A stretch of DNA of 64,000 nt. Origin: LMUY01 sp965198565 (lineage in GTDB: Bacteria > Pseudomonadota > Alphaproteobacteria > Acetobacterales > Acetobacteraceae). The notes beneath the pieces are model-generated. The model made no database searches and was not told the origin of the DNA. It saw only the letters and a program-made list of their open reading frames with translations. How positions within the stretch are numbered: position 1 is the first letter of the stretch; each line of letters opens with the position of its first letter. The stretch covers positions 1,550,001-1,614,000 of the forward strand of contig OZ240665.1 of assembly GCA_965198565.1 (NCBI GenBank). Direction: 5' to 3'. Shown here piece after piece: positions 7,688-14,903 of this stretch. Position numbers and translations under genes: made by a program.

Positions 7688-9199
7688 CTAAAGCCCTCTC
7701 CCTTTGGGAGAGGGTAGGGTGAGGGGACCACGCCCTTGTAGGGCCTGTAGGATCAAGCTCCCGACCGCAGCAACTGCAACATTGGCTATGAACGCCAAAA
7801 CGCCGACATAAACCGTATAAGTGTGCCCATCGATCGTCATCGCATGCAGCGGCTTCAGCCCATCGCTCCAACACACCAGCGTCCCCCCGCCGAAGCCCAC
7901 CACCCAGCCCGCGAGTAGAGCCGGCCCGCGGAACCAGCGCGTGAACAGCCCGAACACGACGGACGGGAACGTTTGCAAAATCCACAGGCCGCCGAGCAGT
8001 TGCAGGTTCAGCGCGATCGAGTTGTCCAGGAACAGGATGAAGCCGAGTGCGCCCAGCTTCACCACCAGGGACGTGGTTCGGGCCACGGCCGCTTCGCCGG
8101 CGGGTGAAATCGCCGGGTCGATGTAGGCCTTCCAGAAGTTGCGGGTGAACAGGTTGGCCGCGCCGATGGACATCACCGCGGCCGGCACCAGCGCGCCTAT
8201 GGCCACCGCGGCAAACGCGAAGCCGGCAAACCAGCCGGGGAACACTGCCTTGAACAGCGCCGGCACCACCTCGTTCGCCGTGGCCGGCTTAACCCCCGCG
8301 GCGTAGGCCATGTAGCCCAGCAGCGCGATCAGCCCGAGCAGCAGCGTGTAGGCCGGGAGCAGCACCGCGTTCTTGCGAATGGTATCGCCGCTTTTGGAGG
8401 CGAAGATGCCGGTGAGCGTGTGCGGATACATGAACGCCGCCAGCGCAGAGCCGAGCGCCAGGCTGGCATAGGCCCAATACTGACCCGGCACCAACAACGT
8501 CCCGCCCACGCCCTTGGCCTTGAACCCGGCTTCCGCCGCCGCGAACACCGCGCCGTAGCCGCCCAGCCGCATCGGGATGATCGCCACGGCTGCGATCACC
8601 ACGACGTAGATCATGATGTCCTTGACGAAGGCGATCAGCGCCGGCGCGCGCAGCCCTGCCGAGTAGGTGTAGAGCGCCAGGATGGCGAAGGCGACGATGA
8701 GCGGGATTTCGCCGGTCAGCCCGAGCGCCTTGATCACCACCTCCATGCCGATCAGTTGCAGGGCGATGTAGGGCATGGTCGCCAGCACGCCGGAGAGGGC
8801 GACGGCGAGTTCGAGCGGGCGGGAGCCGTATTGCGCGTGCACCACGTCGGCCGCCGTCACGTGCCCGGCGCGGGCGGCGACGGCCCAGAGCCGCGGCATG
8901 ATCAGGAATACGATGGGGTAGACCAGGATGGTGTAGGGCAGGGCGAAGAACCCGTAGGCGCCGGCCGCGTAGACCAGCGCGGGCACGGCGATGACGGTGT
9001 AGGCGGTGTAGAAGTCGCCGCCGACCAGGAACCAGGTGATCCAGGTGCCGAACTGGCGCCCGCCGAGGCCCCATTCGTCGATATGGGCAAGGGTGGCCGG
9101 CTTGCGCCAGCGCGCGGCGATGAAGCCGAGCACGGTGACGAGGGCGAAGAAGAAGGCGAAGACAGCGAGCGCCGGCCAGTCGATATTGGCGGCGATCAT
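7688..9199 (-). CDS. Sodium:solute symporter (SSS family)
   Basis: A 503-residue, roughly 13-helix secondary transporter of the SSS/SLC5 family, probably importing a monocarboxylate or related anion with sodium (MctP- or PanF-like). Supporting stretches are GLGGRQFGTWITWFLVGGDFYTAYT near the N-terminus, read as the family's first-helix region, and AFMYPHTLTGIFASKSGDTIRKNA in the middle. The start at 9199 overlaps the stop of the DUF3311 gene by 4 bases. The last dozen residues (about 492-503) are encoded by a REP-like repeat and are not expected in homologues. The substrate cannot be told from sequence. Confidence 0.88.
   Translation of the reverse strand: MIAANIDWPALAVFAFFFALVTVLGFIAARWRKPATLAHIDEWGLGGRQFGTWITWFLVGGDFYTAYTVIAVPALVYAAGAYGFFALPYTILVYPIVFLIMPRLWAVAARAGHVTAADVVHAQYGSRPLELAVALSGVLATMPYIALQLIGMEVVIKALGLTGEIPLIVAFAILALYTYSAGLRAPALIAFVKDIMIYVVVIAAVAIIPMRLGGYGAVFAAAEAGFKAKGVGGTLLVPGQYWAYASLALGSALAAFMYPHTLTGIFASKSGDTIRKNAVLLPAYTLLLGLIALLGYMAYAAGVKPATANEVVPALFKAVFPGWFAGFAFAAVAIGALVPAAVMSIGAANLFTRNFWKAYIDPAISPAGEAAVARTTSLVVKLGALGFILFLDNSIALNLQLLGGLWILQTFPSVVFGLFTRWFRGPALLAGWVVGFGGGTLVCWSDGLKPLHAMTIDGHTYTVYVGVLAFIANVAVAAVGSLILQALQGRGPLTLPSPKGRGL
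7693..7726. repeat. REP-like repeat forming the 3' end of the symporter gene
   Basis: The core is a perfect 9-bp stem (CCCTCTCCC, TTT loop, GGGAGAGGG) followed by a GTAGGGTGAGGGG tail. It lies inside the last codons of the minus-strand symporter gene, so the repeat is translated. It may also act as a shared transcription barrier between the converging genes. Confidence 0.85.
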
Positions 9200-9378
9200 G
9201 CGTCCTCTCCGCCCCGCTTGGTGCTGCGGTAGACGATGTAGGTCAGAAGCGAGCTGATCGGCACCCAGACGAGTTGGTACCAGTAGAAGAACGGGAAGCC
9301 GAACAGGCTCGGTTCGGCGTGGTTGTAGAACGGCAGCCAAAGCAGGCCGATGAAGGGGATCAGCAACAGGATGGCCAC
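9196..9378 (-). CDS. DUF3311 small membrane protein, symporter partner
   Basis: A 60-residue protein with two membrane helices: LLLIPFIGLLWLPFYN, then FFYWYQLVWVPISSLLTYIV. This matches the DUF3311 pattern. Members of this family are encoded just upstream of SSS symporters and are thought to be an accessory subunit. The ATGA overlap with the symporter start supports that. Function is inferred from context. Confidence 0.85.
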   Translation of the reverse strand: MAILLLIPFIGLLWLPFYNHAEPSLFGFPFFYWYQLVWVPISSLLTYIVYRSTKRGGEDA

Positions 9379-9479
9379 GGATGTTCCCCTGGTTTTGGTT
9401 AGTTCGCCAGGTTGTTACGGCGAGAGGGCGGAGTGGGCAAGCCTGCGCGTGCGTTCGAACACACCAAAGCTCGTCAGGC

Positions 9480-9923
9480 TCATATGCTCTCCGGTAAACC
9501 GGCAAATGGATCGTGCGCTGTTATTCCAAGCGGAGCGAAGTGCCGCAGATTGCGTGTCAGAATTCGATAGTGATGGACACTGGCGGTCGCGGCGATGGCC
9601 AGGTCGGCCAGCCCTGGATCATGTCCCTTACTTCGTGCGATATCCGCCAATACACCGATCTGGCGGGCAGTCGGCATATCGATTGGAAGAATGCGCTCAC
9701 CATACAGGTGAAGCACCGTGTCCAGCCAATCGGTCAATCGCTTGGCTTTCGCATCAGCGCCAATGCGGCGGCTGCGGGCGATGCCGTCTTCCACCTCGGC
9801 AACAGTGATCACCGATAGATAGAGGCTATCGCTATTTCGCTCCATCCACTCGTGCAGAAGTCGTTGCGGGACGGCCTTCGTGGGAGCACCTGCCGAGAGG
9901 ACGTTCGTGTCGACGAGGTACAA
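9480..9923 (-). CDS. PIN-domain toxin (VapC family ribonuclease)
   Basis: A 147-residue single-domain PIN protein expected to be the RNase toxin of a type II toxin-antitoxin module. Acidic active-site residues are visible: D5 in LVDTNVLS, E43/E45 in VAEVEDGI and D107 in GLADLAIAATA, followed by ILTRNLRHF. The reading frame begins at a TTG codon (9923), 3 bases after the antitoxin stop. A weak start of this kind would keep toxin synthesis below antitoxin. Its partner is a Phd-type antitoxin. Confidence 0.9.
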   Translation of the reverse strand: MYLVDTNVLSAGAPTKAVPQRLLHEWMERNSDSLYLSVITVAEVEDGIARSRRIGADAKAKRLTDWLDTVLHLYGERILPIDMPTARQIGVLADIARSKGHDPGLADLAIAATASVHHYRILTRNLRHFAPLGITAHDPFAGLPESI

Positions 9924-9926
9924 AGC

Positions 9927-10166
9927 TTACAGGTCGCCCTCACGCAGGCCACCCGCGCGCCCGGGTCGGTCGTCCAATTCCAACCGTGCTTCCATCAGCA
10001 ACCGGCCGAACGAGGGGACCTGCGAGAGGCGTTGCCATTCCTCAAAGCTAAGGATGACCGCCTCGCGCCGGCCATGGCGCGTGATGATGGATGGTTCGCC
10101 CTGCCGCGCCTGATCGACGACGGCCGACAGCGTGGCCTTGGCATCCCGAAGCTGGATCTCGCGCAT
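9927..10166 (-). CDS. Phd/YefM-family antitoxin
   Basis: A 79-residue DNA-binding antitoxin. The N-terminal half (REIQLRDAKATLSAVVDQAR, then EPSIITRHGRREAVILSFEEW) is the Phd/YefM dimer fold that binds the operator. The C-terminal tail is the likely toxin-wrapping segment. It is the first gene of the pair and should autoregulate through the inverted repeat just upstream. Confidence 0.9.
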   Translation of the reverse strand: MREIQLRDAKATLSAVVDQARQGEPSIITRHGRREAVILSFEEWQRLSQVPSFGRLLMEARLELDDRPGRAGGLREGDL

Positions 10167-10183
10167 CGCCCACCTATATGACT

Positions 10184-10197
10184 ACAGTGGTCACTGT
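10184..10197 (-). promoter_or_regulatory. Candidate operator/promoter of the toxin-antitoxin pair
   Basis: ACAGTG-GT-CACTGT is a perfect 6-bp inverted repeat with a 2-base centre, 18 bases upstream of the antitoxin start. On the minus strand it lies between a TAGACA (-35-like, 10200-10195) and a TATAGG (-10-like) with a 16-base spacer. A bound repressor there would block RNA polymerase. The site is inferred from symmetry and position. Confidence 0.5.
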
Positions 10198-10313
10198 CTA
10201 CGGGAGTGTGGAACGAGCGGCAAGCGCCTGATCGCCTCCGAAATCAGCGGCGGGATGAACTGGGCGCCCAGTCGCGCGTCGCTGCCATTGCCGAGAGCGG
10301 AGGAGTTGAAGCT

Positions 10314-10646
10314 ATGCTGACCAGGACCGCGATCTACGAGGGCGCGCTCGAACCGGGTACCGACGAGGACGGGTTCTTCGTGGCGGTGCGCGAAAAGCTG
10401 GAGCCGATCTGGCGCAGCTTCCCCGAGGTGTTGGACGTGCGGGTGCAGCGGGTGCGGGACCTGGACCCCGGCGCGATCCCGGTTGTCATGATCCTGGAGA
10501 TGGACTTCGCCGATCGCGCCAGCCTGGACCGGTCGCTCGCCTCGGACATCAAGGAACGGTCCCACGCCCTGACGCTGGAGGTATTGCAACCGTTCACGGG
10601 CCGCTTCTTCCACCTTGTCGCGGAGGCGCATTCGGTAGCGGGCTGA
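10314..10646 (+). CDS. Small alpha-beta-barrel-like hypothetical protein
   Basis: A 110-residue cytoplasmic protein; the start is the ATG preceded by GGAGG at 10300-10304. The pattern of an amphipathic helix (REKLEPIWRSFPEVLDV), a beta-strand pair (VRVQRVRDL, PVVMILEMDF), a second helix (ASLDRSLASDIKER) and a final FHLVAEAHS strand resembles dimeric alpha-beta-barrel proteins of the EthD/Dabb type. No catalytic residues are evident. It stands alone between the toxin-antitoxin pair and an insertion sequence. Confidence 0.6.
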   Translation: MLTRTAIYEGALEPGTDEDGFFVAVREKLEPIWRSFPEVLDVRVQRVRDLDPGAIPVVMILEMDFADRASLDRSLASDIKERSHALTLEVLQPFTGRFFHLVAEAHSVAG

Positions 10647-10690
10647 GTAGGCCGGGAGCCGTTCCGAGAGTTAACCGGCCGATCCCGAAG

Positions 10691-10716
10691 GGTGCAATGC
10701 GCTTTGGCATTGCACC
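10691..10716. repeat. Palindromic hairpin repeat, type A stem
   Basis: A perfect 10-bp inverted repeat, GGTGCAATGC / GCATTGCACC, around the loop GCTTTG. The same loop with a different but fully complementary stem occurs at 12244-12269, on the other side of the IS1111-type element. Compensatory stem change with loop conservation points to a mobile or RNA-structured repeat family. A degenerate relative lies near 10799-10828. Confidence 0.7.
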
Positions 10717-10828
10717 ATCAGGACGCCGCGACTCACGCAAGACGCCATACTCTGCCCAAGCAACGCCGTCGAGGCATCACTGGTCGTCCCGATAGACGTG
10801 GTGCATTGCCCAAGCGCATTGCGTTGGG

Positions 10829-12133
10829 GTGGACGGCCCCGCGGCATCGAGTGCCAAAGTTCGCTGTCAGCTGAACAGGGGGCCGTCCATGGAGCAGATT
10901 AAGCGCGTTGGTGTCGATACGTCCAAGCACATCTTCACTGTGCACGGGGTGGACGAGAAGGATCGGCCGGTGCTGCGGCGCAATCTGCGGCGAGGCACTT
11001 CCTCGAGGTGTTCGCCAAGCTGCCGCCGACAAAGGTGGCACTCGAAGCTTGCGGGGCGTCCTATCATTGGGGCCGCGCACTGCAGGCGCTCGGCCACGAG
11101 GTGGCTTTGATCCCGCCGCAATACGTCAAGCCATTCGTCAAGCGCAGCAAGAACGACCGCAACGATGCCGAGGCGATCAGCGAAGCGGCGGCGCGGCCGG
11201 GCATGGCGCAGGTGCCGGTGAAATCCGCCGAGCAGCAGGCCGCCGCGATGTTGCTGTCGGTTCGAGAACTGCTGAGCCGCCAACGCACGCAGTTGGTCAA
11301 CGCCTTGCGCGGCCACGCCGCCGAGTTCGGCCTGGTCGCCGCCAAAGGGGACAAGGGCCTGGCAGAGCTGATCGCGGCCGCGCAGGGGAGCTTGCCGAAA
11401 CCAGCCATCGAAGCGCTCGCGCTGCTCAGCCGTCAGATCGGCCAAGTCGAGGCGGAACTGGCGCAGGCCGACGCGAAGCTGCAGGCACAGCACCGGGCGC
11501 TCCCAGCAAGCCGCCTGCTCGAGACGATCCCGGGTGTGGGCTGGATGACCGCGTTGACGCTGACATTGAGGGTCGACGCCTCTCAATTCGAATCCGGGCG
11601 ACACCTCGCAGCATGGATCGGGCTCGTGCCGCGGGAGAACTCAACCGGCGGCAAACAGAGGCTCGGTGGCATCAGTCGGGCGGGCGACGAGCGCCTCCGC
11701 AGCCTGCTGGTGCTCGGCGCCACGGCGGTGATCCAACATGCCAAGCCGGGCACGAGTTCGCCATGGCTACTGTCCTTGCTGGCGCGCAAGCCCCGCAAGC
11801 TCGCGGCGGTGGCCCTGGCCAACAAGATAGCCCGCACTGCGTGGGCTATGATGACGAGCGGGGAGAAGTATCGGCAGCCCAACGCTGCCTGACCCGCTCG
11901 TCGTGCCGCTGGTTTAAGGGCTAACGGAGAAAGATGCTGATCGGTCGGACCGACGATCCACAGAACCCGTGTAGGGTGCCGGCCTGCGAGGCCGACATTG
12001 CGTTTGGGTGTGGATCGCGGAACCCATCTGGGCCAGCGGCCGTGTGCCGCGCAAAACAGGCCGGACACACGCACGCTACCGAACCAGATCAGTTTTCTTC
12101 CACCGCATCCCTTGCACCAAAAGGGCCGTCCAC
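10829..12133 (+). mobile_element. IS110 family (IS1111 group) insertion sequence, probable ends
   Basis: An 11-bp perfect inverted repeat, GTGGACGGCCC (10829-10839) and GGGCCGTCCAC (12123-12133), brackets the transposase region and gives a 1.3-kb element, a normal size for the IS1111 group. A further copy of the repeat arm (10879-10888) precedes the transposase ATG directly. Members of this group carry subterminal inverted repeats, so the true ends may lie a few bases further out. The 230 bases after the transposase stop hold no gene. Confidence 0.6.
10889..11892 (+). pseudogene. IS1111-group transposase with a frameshift
   Basis: The N-terminal DEDD-nuclease part begins MEQIKRVGVDTSKHIFTVHG in one frame. 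From about 11000 the homologous sequence continues in a different frame (RHFLEVFAKLPPTKVALEACG) through the C-terminal Transposase_20 domain (LLETIPGVGWMTALTL and ENSTGGKQRLGGISRAGDE) to the stop at 11892. Loss of one base in the run CTGCGGCGAGGCAC would explain the break. Single-frame transposases are the rule in this family, so I read it as an inactivated copy. A sequencing error is the alternative. Confidence 0.8.
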
Positions 12134-12440
12134 ACATACCCTACGCTTGCTGGCGGCCGGAACTGGCCGAAAGCGAAATGGCCGTTTTTGAGCGAGATAG
12201 GCGGACAAGCAGACGTTGCACCTAAAAAGACGCGGACGTGTAGGGTGGGACGCGCTTTGGCGTCCCACCTGGTTGGCGGCGTGTTGGTGGGACACCAAGG
12301 CGCATTGCACCCCACGGCTTGCTGTCGCGGCGTGGAGACGTCCGCCGAGCCGGCTTGCTCTGGATCAGGCCCAGGCTCAGTGTCGGAATTTTATTCATCG
12401 TCTTAGTTAACAGCATATGTTGGCCGCCTTGGGAGAATGC
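12134..12440. other. Non-coding stretch with hairpin repeats
   Basis: This is the interval between the IS1111-type element and the next gene. I see no convincing coding sequence. It contains the type B hairpin (12244-12269) and a chimeric relative (12286-12312). Confidence 0.6.
12244..12269. repeat. Palindromic hairpin repeat, type B stem
   Basis: A perfect 10-bp stem, GGTGGGACGC / GCGTCCCACC, around the same GCTTTG loop as the type A copy at 10691. A third copy at 12286-12312 joins the left arm of this type (GGTGGGAC) to the right arm of type A (GCATTGCACC), so its stem no longer pairs beyond the outer 4 bases. Confidence 0.7.
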
Positions 12441-13484
12441 ATGCCGAAGCCCTTTGACATACTGAGCGAACTCGGCAAGTTCAGTGCTGAGCGGAAGATT
12501 TCGCTTCGCGATCCCACGTCAGCAAGCGCGTTCGCAGCTCATGTCACTCACGAAGTCGACCGCGCCTTGGCCGATCCGGCACTTCTCCAAGGACAACGGG
12601 CGGAGTCTATGTTTGAGGCTTTGCTTGTCAGCCTCGGCGAGTTCCGCCTGCTAAAACGAGAGGATGGGGGTCAGGTCTTCCCCGCTGATCGCTATGTCGC
12701 GCCCGATTTCCGTATTGTGCTGAACGACTATACGCAGTGGCTGATTGAGGTCAAAAACGTCTACGAGCCGGACCCGTTTGCGCAATCGCGCACCCTTCTG
12801 AACCCGGATTACTTCGGCAAGCTGGCCGCCTATGCCGCAGCAACTGATGGCGAATTGAAGCTGGCGGTCTTCTGGGCGCGGTGGTCGGTTTGGACAGTAG
12901 TGTCGCCTGAGAAGCTCCTAGACGCAGCCGGCGGTCTCACGCTCGACATGATGACGGCGATCAGGGTCAACGAGCTGGCCATCCTGGGCGACAGGACCAT
13001 CGGTACGAGGGCGCCACTAAGGCTCCGACTCATCGCTGACACAGATCGCACTGGTCCCATCGGCCCGGACGGTCAGGTAAAGGTTGTGATTGGTGGCTTA
13101 CAAATCTTCTCTGAAGATCGCGAGTTGCTAGACCAAATCGAGCGAGAAATCGCATGGACGCTCATACAACATGGCCAGTGGAAGGAGCAGGAACCGGCTC
13201 CGATCATTGAGGGTGATCAGTTGTTGGCCATCGAATATCAATATTCGCCCGTAGAACCGAGCGATCAGGGATTCGACATGGTCGGGAGCCTCAGCCGTAT
13301 GTTCGCGCGGTATTACGCTCACCACACTCTCGAGAACCGCGACGTGGTGCAGTTGAGGGCACCGCTGCAGCCGAGATGGTTCGCCCCGCTTATAAGTTCC
13401 GATTATCAGAGCAAAGCGCTCCCCCTGTGGCGTTTCACGCTTCAACCAAACTATGGCCCTTTTGAACAGGTGAAGAACGTTTGA
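12441..13484 (+). CDS. Unknown protein with a PD-(D/E)XK nuclease-like motif
   Basis: A 347-residue protein I do not recognise. I prefer the ATG at 12441, which has GGGAG five bases upstream, over the in-frame ATG at 12417. Residues 56-72 form a helix with E59 (AESMFEALLVSLG), followed by D89 in APDFRIVL and E103-V-K105 in LIEVKN. This spacing is that of the restriction-endonuclease-like core. The rest has no motif I can name. Codon use is less GC-biased than in the flanking core genes. It lies alone between an IS1111-type and an IS630 element, in a position typical of acquired defence or nuclease genes. A structural role is also possible. Confidence 0.6.
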   Translation: MPKPFDILSELGKFSAERKISLRDPTSASAFAAHVTHEVDRALADPALLQGQRAESMFEALLVSLGEFRLLKREDGGQVFPADRYVAPDFRIVLNDYTQWLIEVKNVYEPDPFAQSRTLLNPDYFGKLAAYAAATDGELKLAVFWARWSVWTVVSPEKLLDAAGGLTLDMMTAIRVNELAILGDRTIGTRAPLRLRLIADTDRTGPIGPDGQVKVVIGGLQIFSEDRELLDQIEREIAWTLIQHGQWKEQEPAPIIEGDQLLAIEYQYSPVEPSDQGFDMVGSLSRMFARYYAHHTLENRDVVQLRAPLQPRWFAPLISSDYQSKALPLWRFTLQPNYGPFEQVKNV

Positions 13485-13730
13485 ACACGCGGCATGCATC
13501 GTCCATGCGCGAGGCGAGACCTTTAGCCGACGCGTGTAGCCTCGCCGGAGGAGCGCGACAGGGCACGGGCTCGACCGGCGGTTGCCGACCTCGTGAAAGC
13601 TTCGGGCAACGCCCGGAGCCTATGTGAGGAACGACCGCTCGCTGGGCTAAGATTTAGACACCGCAACGTCCGCAACTAGGCGCAAACCAGCCGCTGCCGT
13701 TTACAAAAGTAGCAACTCATACCAGCGGCC

Positions 13731-14276
13731 TTAAGTTTTGACCTGTGCCCAATCGCGTCTGCCGATTGAGTGGATTACGTCTGGTGTGGCGATGAGCTTG
13801 TTCCAGGCGTTGCAGCAGGCGTCCAGAACGGCGCTGTAGGTGTCCCAGACCTGATGTGCGAATGCGTTAGCGCGGAGATACTCCCAGATGAGTTCGACCG
13901 GGTTCAGCTCGGGCGCGTAGGGCGGCAGGATCAGCAGTGCGATATTGGCTGGCACGATCAACTTTGGCGAGCGGTGCCAGCCGGCACCGTCGATCACCAG
14001 CAAGGCGATGGCGCCAGCGCTCACGCACACACTGACTTCGGCGAGATACTTGTTCATAACGTCAACGTTGACGGTTGGCATGACCAAGGCAGCGCCGGTG
14101 CCGCGCGCCGGGCAAATGGCGCCAAACACATAGGCCCAATTAAAGCGACGGTCGCATAACGCGCGCGGGCGGCTGCCCCGCTTGGCCCAGATGCGGGCTA
14201 ATGTTCCCTGTTGGCCAATTCTTGCTTCGTCGCCGAACCAGACTTCGACCGCGCGGCTGGCGGCGCGTTCGCCCAA
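13731..14276 (-). CDS. IS630 transposase, C-terminal DDE frame
   Basis: The catalytic half of the transposase, with WFGDEARIG (first D), LLVIDGAGWHRS (second D) and LPPYAPELNPVELIWEYLR (E), the DDE triad of this family. The frame is open upstream of the ATG at 14276 to the A7 run at 14302-14308. The protein is therefore probably made as a fusion to the upstream helix-turn-helix frame by slippage at that run, rather than initiated here. Confidence 0.85.
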   Translation of the reverse strand: MGERAASRAVEVWFGDEARIGQQGTLARIWAKRGSRPRALCDRRFNWAYVFGAICPARGTGAALVMPTVNVDVMNKYLAEVSVCVSAGAIALLVIDGAGWHRSPKLIVPANIALLILPPYAPELNPVELIWEYLRANAFAHQVWDTYSAVLDACCNAWNKLIATPDVIHSIGRRDWAQVKT

Positions 14277-14845
14277 CGCCGCTGCCGCGAGCTCGGCAAA
14301 GTTTTTTTAAAAGTCTCCTGCGCCGCCAAATCGGTTTGCGGGTGCAATGGCCGCACCGACAGGCGACGGTAGCCGAGTTCGCCGAGCAGCTTGCCCACGC
14401 TGCGTTCGTGCAAATAGACGGCAAAGTTCGCGGCAATCCGGTCGCGCAGATCGACCCGCCGGAAGCGCACAACGCCATCCGTCGCCAGGTCCGCGCCCTG
14501 CTCCACCCAGCCGGCCACTTCGCTACGTTCAGCCGCGGTCAGGCTGCCGGGCCGGCCGCTACGTGGGCGATCGGCAAGCCCAGCCAGCCCCGCCTCGTTG
14601 TAGCGGTGCACCCAATCACGCAGCGTCTGGCGATCCATGCCGCAGGCCCGCGCCGCGTCCTCGCGGCTGTAGCCATCCAACACCATCGCGATGGCAAGAA
14701 TACGTCGCGCCTGCTTGGTGTCCACCGCGCGCTTGGCCGCCGCGCGCAAGTCTGACAGGCTGAGGTCTGTCCGGGTAACCGCAATAGCAAACACGCCACA
14801 CTCCGCGAATCGATGCAGTTGACATCGACTCACATCCACGCGCAC
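14198..14845 (-). CDS. IS630 transposase, N-terminal DNA-binding frame
   Basis: This frame carries the helix-turn-helix region (RRILAIAMVLDGYSREDAAR, then ACGMDRQTLRDWVHRYNEAG) and the second winged-helix segment typical of IS630 proteins. The true start may be the GTG at 14794 (FAIAVTRTDLSLSDLR) rather than 14845. Homology ends at ETFKK, at an A7 run. A minus-1 shift there enters the DDE frame. AGGAG lies 6 bases upstream of the A7 run and could stimulate slippage. Confidence 0.82.
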   Translation of the reverse strand: MRVDVSRCQLHRFAECGVFAIAVTRTDLSLSDLRAAAKRAVDTKQARRILAIAMVLDGYSREDAARACGMDRQTLRDWVHRYNEAGLAGLADRPRSGRPGSLTAAERSEVAGWVEQGADLATDGVVRFRRVDLRDRIAANFAVYLHERSVGKLLGELGYRRLSVRPLHPQTDLAAQETFKKTLPSSRQRRWANAPPAARSKSGSATKQELANREH

Positions 14846-14903
14846 GTGGGAATCGCCCTACGAGTCAGGACTTTCGACCGCTGGTATCATTCGAGGAAAC
14901 GCC

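Larger units (their letters stand above)
13722..14884 (-). mobile_element. IS630-family insertion sequence with TA target duplication
   Basis: The ends CCAGCGG (13722) and CCGCTGG (ending 14884) are inverted repeats directly flanked by TA on both sides (13720-13721 and 14885-14886), the target duplication made by IS630/Tc1-type transposases. Imperfect similarity of the ends continues inward for about 15 more bases. The 1163-bp length is normal. It encodes a transposase in two frames. Confidence 0.9.
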
